The notes beneath the pieces were generated by a model, which did not search any database, had not been told where the DNA came from, and saw nothing but the letters and a program-made list of their open reading frames with translations. Position numbers and translations under genes: made by a program. Below, in pieces: positions 1 through 9,676 of a stretch of DNA of 64,000 nt. Positions within the stretch are counted from its first letter, which is position 1; every line of letters begins with the position of its first letter. The DNA comes from G963666945 sp963666945 (GTDB taxonomy: Bacteria > Bacteroidota > Bacteroidia > Bacteroidales > Marinifilaceae): NCBI GenBank assembly GCA_963666945.2, contig CAXXRT010000004.1, positions 1 through 64,000 on the forward strand. The letters are read 5' to 3'.

Positions 1-1175
1 ACTTCAAAATCAGGTGCTAATCCATATCTGAAATCTGTGAAACCATTTGCATTGGCATATTTTAAAACAATAGGCTGAATGGCCCAGTTCTGAAGATCTT
101 TTTCTTTTGGCCTTACTGTTATTGAGGCAGCATATTTCCCTGAGGTTGTAGCTCCTATTTTTGTTACGTTCATATATGGGTCCAAGCCTGTAATAGTTAA
201 TTCAGATGCAGAAGCAGTAGCAGTACCTGTAAGAACATAAACATTAGTCATATTTACATTGTTGGTATTTGGTACGAATCTTAGTTCAAAAAGATCTGTA
301 TCTCCTGAAGCTATTAGATCGTCCTGTATTAGCTTGTTATATGTCTGAGTAATCAATAACTCCTTTTGGTTTACCACATTTTCAGGAGCAATTAAGCTGC
401 TAAGATGTTGTGCTGTAGTTACACCTCCTCCTCTGTTGTATCTTAAATCAAGAACAAGATCAGTTATACCTGCTGTTTTAAAGCCTGCAAAGACTTCGTC
501 TAATCTCTCTCTTGCCTCTGGATTACTAACAAATTTAGTAAAACAAAGGTATCCTATTTTCTTATCGCCTTTTTCTATTACTTTATTTACTAAAACAGGA
601 TCTCCAGTGAATTCTTCTGCAGAGATATTAATCGTTTTTGCATTTTCTTCTTTTATTCCATCAATGAAATTCCCGTATGTGATACTTATATTATCTGCGG
701 AAAAAAGTTTGTTTATATTCTCTGTATTGAAAAAATCTCCATCTATCTTATAGATAATATCTCCTCTTTTTAAGCCTGCTTTTCCTGCAGGTGAATTAGG
801 ATATACGAATTGAACGGCTGCGTATACAACACCTCCATCTACTCCTATGGCAATAGTGTATCCATAAGATTTCTCTGTACCTTCGAAACTTGCCATTAGT
901 CCTTCGTAATCGTCCGTAATAAAAGACCATTTGTCTTCTCTTGTGTATAAAAGTTTTTCAAAGAATGTTTTTGGGTCTATAGTGATATTTGTTTTCTCGG
1001 GTATCATGTCTGCCCATAAATACAATGAGTCCATTTTGTTTTTTACAAAAGTGTTTACATTCTCATTTATTCTTTGAGCTTCTGCCTCTGGCGATATATT
1101 TTCATCATCGCTGCAGTTGAAAAGTAATACGGAAAGAACTATAAGGAATAAAAACCTAAAATAATTTTTTTTCAT
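1..1175 (-). CDS. S41-family (C-terminal processing-like) peptidase lipoprotein, partial
   Basis: The minus-strand frame is open from the ATG at 1175 to the window edge, so the C-terminus is missing (about 391 codons present). The N-terminus is a lipoprotein signal with the lipidation Cys near residue 21 (FNCSDDE), so the enzyme should be anchored in the envelope. A PDZ-like segment (SPAGKAGLKRGDIIYKIDG) precedes the S41 catalytic region. The likely nucleophile is Ser324 in ASASELT and the general base Lys347 in TTSGKY; this Ser-x22-Lys spacing fits the family. It lies downstream of, and in the same direction as, the ECF sigma gene, next to a SusCD locus carrying other proteases, which suggests a role in processing imported or exported proteins. 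Substrate unknown. Confidence 0.88.
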   Translation of the reverse strand, partial: MKKNYFRFLFLIVLSVLLFNCSDDENISPEAEAQRINENVNTFVKNKMDSLYLWADMIPEKTNITIDPKTFFEKLLYTREDKWSFITDDYEGLMASFEGTEKSYGYTIAIGVDGGVVYAAVQFVYPNSPAGKAGLKRGDIIYKIDGDFFNTENINKLFSADNISITYGNFIDGIKEENAKTINISAEEFTGDPVLVNKVIEKGDKKIGYLCFTKFVSNPEARERLDEVFAGFKTAGITDLVLDLRYNRGGGVTTAQHLSSLIAPENVVNQKELLITQTYNKLIQDDLIASGDTDLFELRFVPNTNNVNMTNVYVLTGTATASASELTITGLDPYMNVTKIGATTSGKYAASITVRPKEKDLQNWAIQPIVLKYANANGFTDFRYGLAPDFE

Positions 1176-1327
1176 AATCACGTATGTTTAAATAATTTAA
1201 TAATTTGTATCCTTAATATCGGGTATTGTTTGGTGCAGACCAGATATTAAGCTGTATTTAATAACAATCTTTATTTATATCTATAATCCTGTTTTATGAG
1301 AAAAGTGTTACAGGGGGAATTAAAAAA

Positions 1328-1905
1328 TCAAATAAAAAAGCTAAACAAACAGAAATTATCACTGTAAAGATGTTTCCTTATATAATTATAGGCACGGTAT
1401 TTTTGCTGTTTTACCGTGTTTATGCTTAAACCCAGTTCGTCCGCTATATCCTGGGGTGAGTTGCCCCTAAGGCTCATTATTATTATCTCCTGCCTTGCCT
1501 TGGGTAATTGTTCTATTAATGTTCTTAATTTTCGTATAACCTCTTCTTCAACAATGTCGGAAAAGGCATCCAGCGACAAGGTGTCCTGTTCATCTTTGTA
1601 ACTCTCCAGCCTGTTGTTGTCCTTGTTTTTGTCCCTTAGGTGTTTTAGTGAATTGTTGTGCGTTGCTCTATACATGTATATGGAAAACGATTTAAACTCC
1701 GGAATGTGATCTCGCTCTCCCATAGTTTAATAAAGATATCCTGTACAATATCCTGCGCTACTTCCGTGTCGAGGGTTATCTTATAAGAATAATTGCACAG
1801 GGGCACAAAAAAATCATCATATAATTTTTCCCATGCAATTTTATTCTTTTTATTTATCCCTCTTACAAAATCGTTTTTTATATTTCCCGTTTCCGATTTA
1901 TACAT
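1328..1905 (-). CDS. ECF RNA polymerase sigma factor (SigW/FecI-like), reading frame interrupted once
   Basis: Region 2 is in one frame (from ATG 1905, MYKSETG; includes AQDIVQDIFIKLWES). Region 4 with its helix-turn-helix (SPQDIADELGLSINTVKQQ) is in the -1 frame and ends at 1328. The two frames meet at 1690-1696, where the coding strand reads T TTA AAT, a textbook -1 slippery heptamer in phase. A slip there, or one missing A in the run, restores a normal protein of about 192 aa with the expected region 2/4 linker (SLKSFSIYMYRAT). Start 1905 is preferred because it gives the usual ECF length; an upstream start at 2007 adds 34 unlikely residues. It is divergent from fecR rather than upstream in the same operon. 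It may be a real frameshift gene, a pseudogene or a sequence error; I cannot decide from sequence alone. Confidence 0.8.
1690..1696 (-). other. TTTAAAT slippery heptamer at the ECF sigma frame break
   Basis: On the minus strand the heptamer reads T TTA AAT in the upstream frame, matching X XXY YYZ. Shifting by -1 gives TTT AAA TCG and joins the region 2 frame to the region 4 frame with no loss of conserved residues. No strong downstream stem-loop is evident. The alternative is deletion of one A from an original A4 run. Confidence 0.5.
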
Positions 1906-2141
1906 ATCGTAAAGATAGTTAGTATTCTCAAATAATGGATATTCAAGAATAGAAGGCAAATATAAAAACAATGGTGATAAAAAAAAATAGTGTGGATTTT
2001 TATGCATTTTTTATGTCTGTTTTGTTTTTTTAAGAAAAAATAATCGAAGGCTGTAATACTTTTAAAATAAAACGGGATTTAATTAGTGAATAAACATTTA
2101 AGAAATTGTTCTGGTAATAAATAATGATTTGTATATTTTAA

Positions 2142-3320
2142 ATGATGAAAAGACACTGGAATAAAATAAATTGGTTGTCCTCATTGATTGTGAAAAAACA
2201 TATTGGGCAACTATCTGAAAAAGATAATAAAGAACTGGATCTGATTCTGGAGAATGAGAATATTTTACGATCCGGAACTAAATACACGGATGCCTCTTAT
2301 CTGGCTGATCGTCTTACAGAAACACCTGACTTTGATAAGAAAAAAGCTTATCAGCAATTCTGTAAAAAGGCTTATAGAGCTAATGTGAGGCCTTTATCTA
2401 TTAAGGTGTACCGGTTTGCCGCGGTGGCGTCTATACTTGTATTGGCTGCAACAAGTTATTTGGTTTTTACCGAAAAGAAAATTCAATACTATAATTCAGT
2501 GAAACAAGTTGTCGTCCCAAACAGGAATGTAATGCTTAAAATGGCCGACGGGAAAGAACTTAATCTGGATTTAAAGAAAAGTCATTTGAAAGAGGCGGAT
2601 GGAACCAGCCTGGTTGTTGATTCCGGTCTATTGGTTTACCAGCAAAATAATGAAAAGACAGAAGAGTTATTGCAAAATGAAATTAGGGTGCCAAGAGGGG
2701 GTGAATATTTATTGAAAATGGCCGATGGCACTAAGGTGTGGATTAATTCAGAGTCGTCAATTAAATATCCGGTTAATTTTATAGGAAAACAAAGGGAGGT
2801 CTTTGTGGAGGGTGAGGTCTTCTTTAAAGTGGCAAAAGATAAAAGCAAACCTTTTGTTGTTAATACTTCCATGGGGAAAATAACTGTCCTTGGAACGGAG
2901 TTTAACGTTAGGGATTATAAGGATGAAAATAAAATGGTGGCTACTCTTGTGGAGGGATCTGTTAAGTATACCGACAAAAGGGGAAATATCCCGTCAAGGA
3001 TAATGGAGCCTGAATACCAGATAGTTGCCTCTTCTAAGCTAGATGATGTTGTCTATAAAAAAGTCGACCTGATAGAGTTTGTTGGATGGAAAGATGGTCT
3101 TTATGTGTTTAAAGATAATAGTCTTGAGGAAATAATGACAACTATTGAAAGATGGTACGATGTTAATGTTTTCTATGCAAATTCTGATCTGAAAACAATT
3201 AGGTTTAGCGGAGATCTAAAGAGGTTTACCAGTATATATACTTTGCTCGATTTGATGGAGAAAAGTGGTGATGTGAAATTTAAAATAAAAGAGAATACAA
3301 TAACTGTGATAGGGAAATAA
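2142..3320 (+). CDS. FecR-family anti-sigma factor
   Basis: This 392-aa single-pass inner-membrane protein senses the TonB-linked receptor and controls the partner ECF sigma factor. The cytoplasmic N-terminal part (1-90) is followed by one membrane helix at about 92-109. Then comes the periplasmic FecR domain (from VPRGGEYLLKMADGTKVWIN through VEGEVFFKVAKD to LVEGSVKY) and a C-terminal DUF4974-type domain (FSGDLKRF...ITVIGK). The next gene downstream is a SusC with an N-terminal STN domain, the periplasmic partner expected for FecR. The sigma gene is divergent, with 236 bp between the two starts. The start at 2142 has an alternative ATG one codon on. Confidence 0.93.
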   Translation: MMKRHWNKINWLSSLIVKKHIGQLSEKDNKELDLILENENILRSGTKYTDASYLADRLTETPDFDKKKAYQQFCKKAYRANVRPLSIKVYRFAAVASILVLAATSYLVFTEKKIQYYNSVKQVVVPNRNVMLKMADGKELNLDLKKSHLKEADGTSLVVDSGLLVYQQNNEKTEELLQNEIRVPRGGEYLLKMADGTKVWINSESSIKYPVNFIGKQREVFVEGEVFFKVAKDKSKPFVVNTSMGKITVLGTEFNVRDYKDENKMVATLVEGSVKYTDKRGNIPSRIMEPEYQIVASSKLDDVVYKKVDLIEFVGWKDGLYVFKDNSLEEIMTTIERWYDVNVFYANSDLKTIRFSGDLKRFTSIYTLLDLMEKSGDVKFKIKENTITVIGK

Positions 3321-3333
3321 TAAAAAAAAGAAA

Positions 3334-3360
3334 GTGGGAATTGCACCAACAAACTCCCAC
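3334..3360 (+). other. Intercistronic hairpin between fecR and susC
   Basis: GTGGGA and TCCCAC form a 6-bp stem with a 15-nt loop in the 86-bp gap between fecR and susC. No T-run follows, so it looks more like an RNA-processing or attenuating hairpin than a terminator. It could help set different expression levels for regulator and transporter. Confidence 0.3.
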
Positions 3361-3406
3361 CATCTGAAAATAATACAAATTATTAAATAATTTAATTTAC
3401 AAAAGT

Positions 3407-6400
3407 ATGAAAAAAAATTGTAAACAGGGGTGGGGTATACCCATAACTAAGCAAAAAAAAATCTCAACTATTATGAAATTATGTTTTTTATTTTTGATAG
3501 TTTTTAACTTCTCTGTGGTTGGAAACACTTTTGCCCAAAAAGAATCCATTTCTCTTAATATGGAGAATGCTTCTTTGGATCAGGTTATTTTTAAGATTAA
3601 AGAACAGTCTGAAGCATCTTTTTTCTTTAATCTGGAAAAGGCTAAAAAAGAAAAGGGTATCAGTATTAATGTTAAAAACGAGACTCTCGACAATGTTCTT
3701 AATATGGTATTGAAAAATACTTCTCTTACCTTTATAGTTTCTCAGAATACAGTTATTCTTAAGGATAAGGAGATGGCTGATCAGGTTAAGGATATTAATG
3801 TTAAGGGTAGTGTTAAGGATGAAGCTGGTTTCCCTCTGCCTGGTGTTACTGTCATGGTTAAAGGAACTAGTGTTGGGGTTTCTACTGACTTCGACGGTAA
3901 ATTCTCTATAAAACTTCCTGAAGGGAAAAATATACTTGTGTTCTCTTTTATTGGTATGGAGACTAAAGAGATTAATGTTACTGGAAAAAATGATGTTAAT
4001 GTGGTGCTGAAGACTGTGGCTGAACAGATGGAAGAGATTGTTGTTACAGGGTACGGTAATATCGAAAAAAGAAAATTGTCCAGCTCTGTTATTACTGTTA
4101 AGGGTGAAGCTCTTGTTGAAGGGGCTACTTCTACTATTGATAATATGCTTGTTGGTAAGGTTGCCGGTGTTTCTGTATTGAATTCAACTTCAACTCCTGG
4201 TGCCGCTCCTAAAATCAGAATCCGTGGTTCTTCTTCTATTATTGGTAACAGGGAGCCTGTTTGGGTTGTTGATGGTGTGGTACTGGAAAATCCTGTGCCT
4301 ATTTCTGCAACAGAACTTAACAGTCTTGATAGAATTAACCTTGTTGGTAATGCTATCTCTTCTCTAAATCCTGAAGATATAGATCGTATAGATGTACTTA
4401 AAGATGCTTCTGCTACTGCTATCTATGGGGTTAAGGCGGCCAATGGTGTTATTGTCATAACTACCAAAAAAGGTAAAAAAGGTGAGCCTATGGTGAGGTA
4501 TTCCACTAATTTTACTGTCAGTGAGAGGCCTCAGTACGATAAGCTGAACAGAATGAACTCTATGGAAAGAATTGATGTGTCTAAGGAAATACACGAAAGG
4601 GGGCTTGCTTTTGGTCTTAAGCCTGCTCCTATTGCTTATGAAGGTGCCCTTTACGACTATTATGCAAAAAATATCACTTACGATGAGTTTGCTGAAAAAG
4701 TAAGATATATGGAACAGGTTAATACCGACTGGTTCGATATACTTTTTAGAACGGGGCTTTCTCAGAAGCATTCTGTGAGTATTTCTGGTGCTAACGATAA
4801 GGTTAACTATTATTTCTCTGGTAGCTTCGATAATAATAAAGGGACATCAAGATTTCAGGAAATGAGCAGGTATAACGGATTAATGAAACTTGGTGTTAAT
4901 CTGACTGACAAATTTAAAGTGGAATTGCAGTTAAGGGGTTCTGCAGATGAAAAGGACTACCAGTATTCTTCTATAGATCCTTTTCAATATGCTTACGGTA
5001 CTTCCAGGGCAATCCCATGTTATGACGAAAACGGTGACCTTTCTTATTATAATAAATCTCAGGGACATCTTACTCAGTTGAGATATAATATCCTAAATGA
5101 GATTAATAATTCTGACAGAACAATCGAAAGTCAGTCTTTGAATTTCATTACTAACGCAACATATAGATTAGACGATAACCTTAAGTTTAACGTTCTTTTT
5201 AGCTATAATAAAAATAATACTTTCCAGAAAGAATGGTTTAACGACAGGACTTACGAGGCTGCTGTTCTTCGTCATCTGAATTACGGGGATGAATTCCCTG
5301 ATAGTCCGGAATTCTATAATAAACAATGCTCCCTTCCTTATGGTGGTATGCTTAAAAATGCTTCTACCAAGAATACTTCTTATACTGCCAGGGCTGGTGC
5401 TACTTATAAATTGAATTTCCTTGAAAAACATTTCTTTAGTACTACTCTGGGTACAGAATTAAGATCTACTTCATATCAGGGTGTTGATACTAAAGAGTAT
5501 GGATACCTTCCTCAAAGGGGTGATAAATTTGTTTTTATTGATCCTACTATTTTTAAACAATATCTTGAATTGTTGAAAGAGTCTCAGGATATTGTGACTG
5601 ACAGAACAACCAATATGTTGTCTTTTTATGGTACTTTTACTTATGACTACGATAATAGATATGTTGCCAACTTTAATATAAGAACCGACGGGTCCAATAA
5701 ATTCGGTAGGGATAAAAAAAGTAGGTTCCTTCCTGTATGGTCTGTTTCCGGAAGATGGAATGCTCATAACGAGGCTTTCCTTGAAAATATTGAATGGCTA
5801 GATGTCCTTGCTATCAGGGGATCTTATGGTATTCAGGGTAATGTGGCTGAAGATCAAACGCCTTACCTTATTATTGAATTAGGTTCCAGAGATGATGTGT
5901 CTGCTGAATATCTGTCTAATTTGGTTAAACTTCCTAACCCTGCACTGAAATGGGAAAAGACTACTTCTTATAATGTTGCTTGCGATGCTGAATTCCTTGA
6001 TGGAAGAGTGGGCGGTAGCGTTGACTTTTATTATAAAAAAGGAGAGGATATGATTATCAGCAAGCGTGTGGATGTTACTACTGGTAGCTCTTCCATGCAG
6101 CTTAATGCCGGTACTCTTTTAAATAAAGGTGTTGATATCTCTTTGAATCTTGTTCCTGTCAGAACTAAGGATTTTTCATGGATGGTGTCTGTAAATGGTG
6201 CTAAAAATATTAATAAGGTTACTGAATCCAGAATTGATAAAGATTTTGAATATTTTGACTATGTGAGTGGTGATGCTGTTTTTGCCAACAAACCTTTGAA
6301 CTCTTTCTATTCTTATCAGTTCGACGGACTTGACAAAAACGGATATCCTACTTATAAAAATATTGAGGAAACAGATGGAATTACTAAAGAGGAAATGTTT

Positions 6401-6991
6401 AAAAATGTTTTCACTTATTCTGGTAAAAGAATTCCTGATTTTACTGGTGGTTTCTCTACTTCTTTTAGTTATAAAAACTGGAGCCTTAACTGTATATTCT
6501 CTTATAGTATTGGTAGCCATTTAAGACTTAACCCTCTTTATCTTAGTACTGGTCAGTCTTTACCTCAGCCTCAGCAAAATATGGACAATATTTTTGTTAA
6601 CAGGTGGAGAAAGCCTGGGGATGAAAACCATACAAACATACCTGTACTGTCAAACGAAAAATTAAGTATCAATACTGAGGATTGGGATGTTTCCAGAACA
6701 ATTCCTATTGGTGATAATTTATGGGACTTATATAATAATAGCGATTTCCGTGTAATCTCAGGGGATTTCTTAAGATTCAGAACTGCTACGCTTAGGTATT
6801 CTCTTGATAATAAAATCTGTAAGAGGATAGGACTTGCTGGTGCTACTTTTAAATTGGAAGCATCAAATATAAAAGTCTGGGCTGATAAAAAATTAAGAGG
6901 ACAGGATCCTGAACAGATATCTTTTACTTTTAATACAGGTGCTGTTCCTTTAACTCCTACTTATACTGTAGGTGTGGATATTAATTTTTAG
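3407..6991 (+). CDS. SusC/RagA-family TonB-linked outer-membrane protein with STN domain
   Basis: This 1194-aa TonB-dependent transporter forms the outer-membrane barrel capped by the SusD lipoprotein encoded next. A long N-terminus leads to a signal peptide ending near NTFAQ (about residue 44). A secretin/TonB short N-terminal domain (about 48-110, SLDQVIFKIKEQSEASFFFN) is the element that contacts FecR. It is followed by a carboxypeptidase-D-like regulatory domain (about 113-200), the plug with the SusC motifs (VVTGYG, RIRGSSSI, VLKDASATAIYG) and a long barrel ending in aromatic VGVDINF. The STN domain and the adjacent fecR imply substrate-dependent transcriptional induction. Context proteases suggest a peptide or protein substrate, but this is inference. 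Confidence 0.96.
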   Translation: MKKNCKQGWGIPITKQKKISTIMKLCFLFLIVFNFSVVGNTFAQKESISLNMENASLDQVIFKIKEQSEASFFFNLEKAKKEKGISINVKNETLDNVLNMVLKNTSLTFIVSQNTVILKDKEMADQVKDINVKGSVKDEAGFPLPGVTVMVKGTSVGVSTDFDGKFSIKLPEGKNILVFSFIGMETKEINVTGKNDVNVVLKTVAEQMEEIVVTGYGNIEKRKLSSSVITVKGEALVEGATSTIDNMLVGKVAGVSVLNSTSTPGAAPKIRIRGSSSIIGNREPVWVVDGVVLENPVPISATELNSLDRINLVGNAISSLNPEDIDRIDVLKDASATAIYGVKAANGVIVITTKKGKKGEPMVRYSTNFTVSERPQYDKLNRMNSMERIDVSKEIHERGLAFGLKPAPIAYEGALYDYYAKNITYDEFAEKVRYMEQVNTDWFDILFRTGLSQKHSVSISGANDKVNYYFSGSFDNNKGTSRFQEMSRYNGLMKLGVNLTDKFKVELQLRGSADEKDYQYSSIDPFQYAYGTSRAIPCYDENGDLSYYNKSQGHLTQLRYNILNEINNSDRTIESQSLNFITNATYRLDDNLKFNVLFSYNKNNTFQKEWFNDRTYEAAVLRHLNYGDEFPDSPEFYNKQCSLPYGGMLKNASTKNTSYTARAGATYKLNFLEKHFFSTTLGTELRSTSYQGVDTKEYGYLPQRGDKFVFIDPTIFKQYLELLKESQDIVTDRTTNMLSFYGTFTYDYDNRYVANFNIRTDGSNKFGRDKKSRFLPVWSVSGRWNAHNEAFLENIEWLDVLAIRGSYGIQGNVAEDQTPYLIIELGSRDDVSAEYLSNLVKLPNPALKWEKTTSYNVACDAEFLDGRVGGSVDFYYKKGEDMIISKRVDVTTGSSSMQLNAGTLLNKGVDISLNLVPVRTKDFSWMVSVNGAKNINKVTESRIDKDFEYFDYVSGDAVFANKPLNSFYSYQFDGLDKNGYPTYKNIEETDGITKEEMFKNVFTYSGKRIPDFTGGFSTSFSYKNWSLNCIFSYSIGSHLRLNPLYLSTGQSLPQPQQNMDNIFVNRWRKPGDENHTNIPVLSNEKLSINTEDWDVSRTIPIGDNLWDLYNNSDFRVISGDFLRFRTATLRYSLDNKICKRIGLAGATFKLEASNIKVWADKKLRGQDPEQISFTFNTGAVPLTPTYTVGVDINF

Positions 6992-7041
6992 TATTGGGTT
7001 TATACAGTTAATTGATTTTTGAGAATAAAAAATTAGAAATA

Positions 7042-8463
7042 ATGAAAAATAGTATATTATATTTATTGTTGGTAAGCTTATTTCTGTTTTCCTGTGGTGA
7101 TTTTCTTGAGGAAAAACCTAAAGATAAAATCATTCCTGAAACGGCAGAGGACTATAGTGAGTTTTTATATGGTGAAGCCTATCTAAAAGATAAGGATGCT
7201 CTATGTGTTTATCTTGATGTTATGTCGGATGATTGTGAGTGTTTCGGAAACGTTGAAGCTTATTCCTGGAATCCTGATACAAGAAACTTCGGATTCGGCT
7301 ACTATACATGGCAAACAAATCCTGAACAGACTCTTGAAGGGGCTCTGTACAACGACTATACCTGGGAAACATTATATCATTCTATTCTTATTTGTAATAT
7401 TGTATTGGCTGAAATAGGCGATGTCGATGGTAAGACTGAAATTAAGGAAGATATTATGGCTGAGGCTCATTTTATTCGTGCTTTCGACTATTTTATGCTT
7501 GTTAACCTATATGGGCTCCCTTATAGAAAGGAAACTGCAGATAAGGATATGGGGGTACCTATCAGTAATATTGTTGGTATGGAAGATAAATATTTTGAAA
7601 GATCTTCTGTTGCTGATGTATATAAGCAGATAGAAAGCGATTTGAATGAGTCTATTAGATTATTCGAGTCTTCTGGTATTTCTAAAAACTATTTTAGGGC
7701 TAATAAAAATGCTGCTAATCTCCTTGCTTCAAGAGTTGCTCTGTATCAGGGAAAGTATGATGAGGTTATTAAATTCTCCTCCGAGGTTATAGAAAACCAT
7801 TCGTCTTTATGGGATTTGAATGAGGCTGCCGAAAGTGATTATTTCATCTCTAAAAAGAATCCTGAAATTCTATTTAGCTTTGCCAGTGCGCATAGTCCTT
7901 TTTATAACAACTACGCTCAATACTGTTTCCCGCAGTCTGCCGATCTGTTATCTAAATTTATCGATGGCGATCTAAGGGAAGAGTTTTTTATGCCTTCTTC
8001 AACTTATGGCATACGTATTCCTATTAAAAATACTTTTTCTTCTGATTCTCAGGTGTTCGGCTATGCTTTCAGAAGCGCCGAGGCTTACCTTAACAGGGCT
8101 GAGGCTTATGCTGCAAATGCTGGGACTATAGCTAAGGCTATGGACGATGTTAACTACTTAAGGGAGCATAGATTCAGCAATAAAATTGATCTTGATGCTA
8201 ATACTGTGGAACAGGCTATCCGGAAAGTCAGGGAAGAAAGAAGAAGGGAATTGTGTTTTGAACAGCACAGATGGTTCGATTTAAGACGCTATGGCTGTCC
8301 AAGAATAGAGCATGTTTATGTTGAGAATATAGTTGGTAATGTGACTTCCACTTATGTTCTTGAGGAAAACGATCCTGCTTATACGCTTCCTATTCCTTTT
8401 ACTGTTTTTCAGTTTAGGCCGGGTCTTGGAAATGTTTCTCGTCCTGAAAGAAATCCATTGTAA
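7042..8463 (+). CDS. SusD/RagB-family nutrient-binding outer-membrane lipoprotein
   Basis: This surface lipoprotein of about 473 aa forms the lid over the SusC barrel. ATG 7042 is chosen over an upstream TTG because it immediately gives a lipoprotein signal (MKNSILYLLL...LFSCGDF, Cys18). The SusD fold is visible from the N-terminal TPR-like helices (IMAEAHFIRAFDYFMLVNLYG) and the C-terminal signature (RAEAYLNRAEAYAA, IRKVREERRRELCFEQHRWFDLRR), ending in the usual RPERNPL. It lies 50 bp after susC and 27 bp before the next lipoprotein gene, so the three are probably co-transcribed. Confidence 0.96.
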   Translation: MKNSILYLLLVSLFLFSCGDFLEEKPKDKIIPETAEDYSEFLYGEAYLKDKDALCVYLDVMSDDCECFGNVEAYSWNPDTRNFGFGYYTWQTNPEQTLEGALYNDYTWETLYHSILICNIVLAEIGDVDGKTEIKEDIMAEAHFIRAFDYFMLVNLYGLPYRKETADKDMGVPISNIVGMEDKYFERSSVADVYKQIESDLNESIRLFESSGISKNYFRANKNAANLLASRVALYQGKYDEVIKFSSEVIENHSSLWDLNEAAESDYFISKKNPEILFSFASAHSPFYNNYAQYCFPQSADLLSKFIDGDLREEFFMPSSTYGIRIPIKNTFSSDSQVFGYAFRSAEAYLNRAEAYAANAGTIAKAMDDVNYLREHRFSNKIDLDANTVEQAIRKVREERRRELCFEQHRWFDLRRYGCPRIEHVYVENIVGNVTSTYVLEENDPAYTLPIPFTVFQFRPGLGNVSRPERNPL

Positions 8464-8490
8464 TTAATGAACAAACAAAAATATAAGGAT

Positions 8491-9390
8491 ATGAAAAATA
8501 TATACTTACCGATTATATTACTGGCTACTATTTTGCTTAGCGGATGCTATAAGCACGATGATATAAATTCCTCTTCTGAAGAAAAAATAATTGCTGTTCC
8601 TGAGGATAGCAAGGATCCCTTAGATAAATTCATTTATGAATTTTATAAGAATTATAATTCTGTAATTTATTATAACTATGTTCAGGATGATTATCAGTGG
8701 AATATGGATAAAAGAAATGATAATATATATACTCCTCAAAAAGATAAATATATGCTGGATGAGGGTATTGTCTATCTTAAGAAAGTGTTCTTGGATGCTT
8801 ATGACGATGAGTTTAAAAAGAATCATTTCCCCCCTGCTATCTTTCTTGCTCAAAGGATCGATGTAGATGAAGATGCTGTTCAGATAGAGGATGCGACTTC
8901 TTATTATGGTATTTCTCATCTTGCTATTGGTAAAATAAGAAATGGTATTGAAAATCTTAGCAATGAGGAACTTATTGAGGCCAAAGCTTCTATTAATGCA
9001 GATTTCTGGGGCGGCTACCTTTTTAAGTGTGGCAAGATTAATATTCCTGATGCTTTTTACGATATAAGTAAAAAATATTACCAGACCAATCTTCTTCGTT
9101 TATCTGAGAATAGTGGGAAAGCTAAAAGTGAAATAGATATTAGAAGCTATGGCTTCTGGCAGGAAGATCCATCTTGGGCATGGGGTGGCGATTCGTATAT
9201 GTTTACTCCTAAAAAACACGATGATATCATTTCTTTCGTTAAGCTTATTACTACACATACTGCTGAAGAAATGGATGCCCTTTTGGGTGATTTCTCTAGA
9301 TTAAGAGAAAAATATAATATTCTCACAAAATATGTAAAGGAAGACTTTGGGGTTGATTTACAGGAAATAGGTAATCACGGAATAAACTAA
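8491..9390 (+). CDS. SusD-associated lipoprotein, Peptidase_Mx1-like but without HExxH
   Basis: A 299-aa lipoprotein (lipobox LLSGCYK, Cys19 from ATG 8491). Overall layout resembles the zinc metallohydrolase lipoproteins commonly encoded after SusD: an early segment like LDKFIYEFYKNYN, and a late segment on the pattern FVKLITTHTAEEMDALLG...KYVKEDFGVDL. Where those proteins carry a His-Glu-x-x-His helix, this one reads ASINADFWGGYLFKCG, so the zinc-binding and catalytic residues appear lost. It may be a binding accessory protein rather than an enzyme. The family assignment comes from remembered pattern, not a search. A TTT-rich start at 8467 is possible but would precede the signal peptide by eight residues. 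Confidence 0.7.
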   Translation: MKNIYLPIILLATILLSGCYKHDDINSSSEEKIIAVPEDSKDPLDKFIYEFYKNYNSVIYYNYVQDDYQWNMDKRNDNIYTPQKDKYMLDEGIVYLKKVFLDAYDDEFKKNHFPPAIFLAQRIDVDEDAVQIEDATSYYGISHLAIGKIRNGIENLSNEELIEAKASINADFWGGYLFKCGKINIPDAFYDISKKYYQTNLLRLSENSGKAKSEIDIRSYGFWQEDPSWAWGGDSYMFTPKKHDDIISFVKLITTHTAEEMDALLGDFSRLREKYNILTKYVKEDFGVDLQEIGNHGIN

Positions 9391-9676
9391 TTTTGTTTGT
9401 TGTATTATAAGATTTATATTTTAGAATTAAAATAAAGAATCTTTATCGGGAAAATCAGGTGTGTATAGAAATATATATGCCTGATGTTTTCCATTTTAAT
9501 CTAACCATTCGATTTTTAATGTATCATATAAATATTGATTTTTAATGTCATTTGGGTATTAGAAAGGACTATGCCTTTATTTACATGTTTTTAATTCCGG
9601 GAATGTTGAACATATTGACCTCTCCCGGGCCTGGAAGCATTGAATACCGGGCATATCCAGATTGCAAATTTTAATA

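Noticed and set aside
1645..1723. Independent starts for the two ECF sigma halves (ATG 1723 for region 4)
   Set aside because: Each half alone lacks an essential sigma region, and joining them gives normal ECF length and sequence, so they are one gene.
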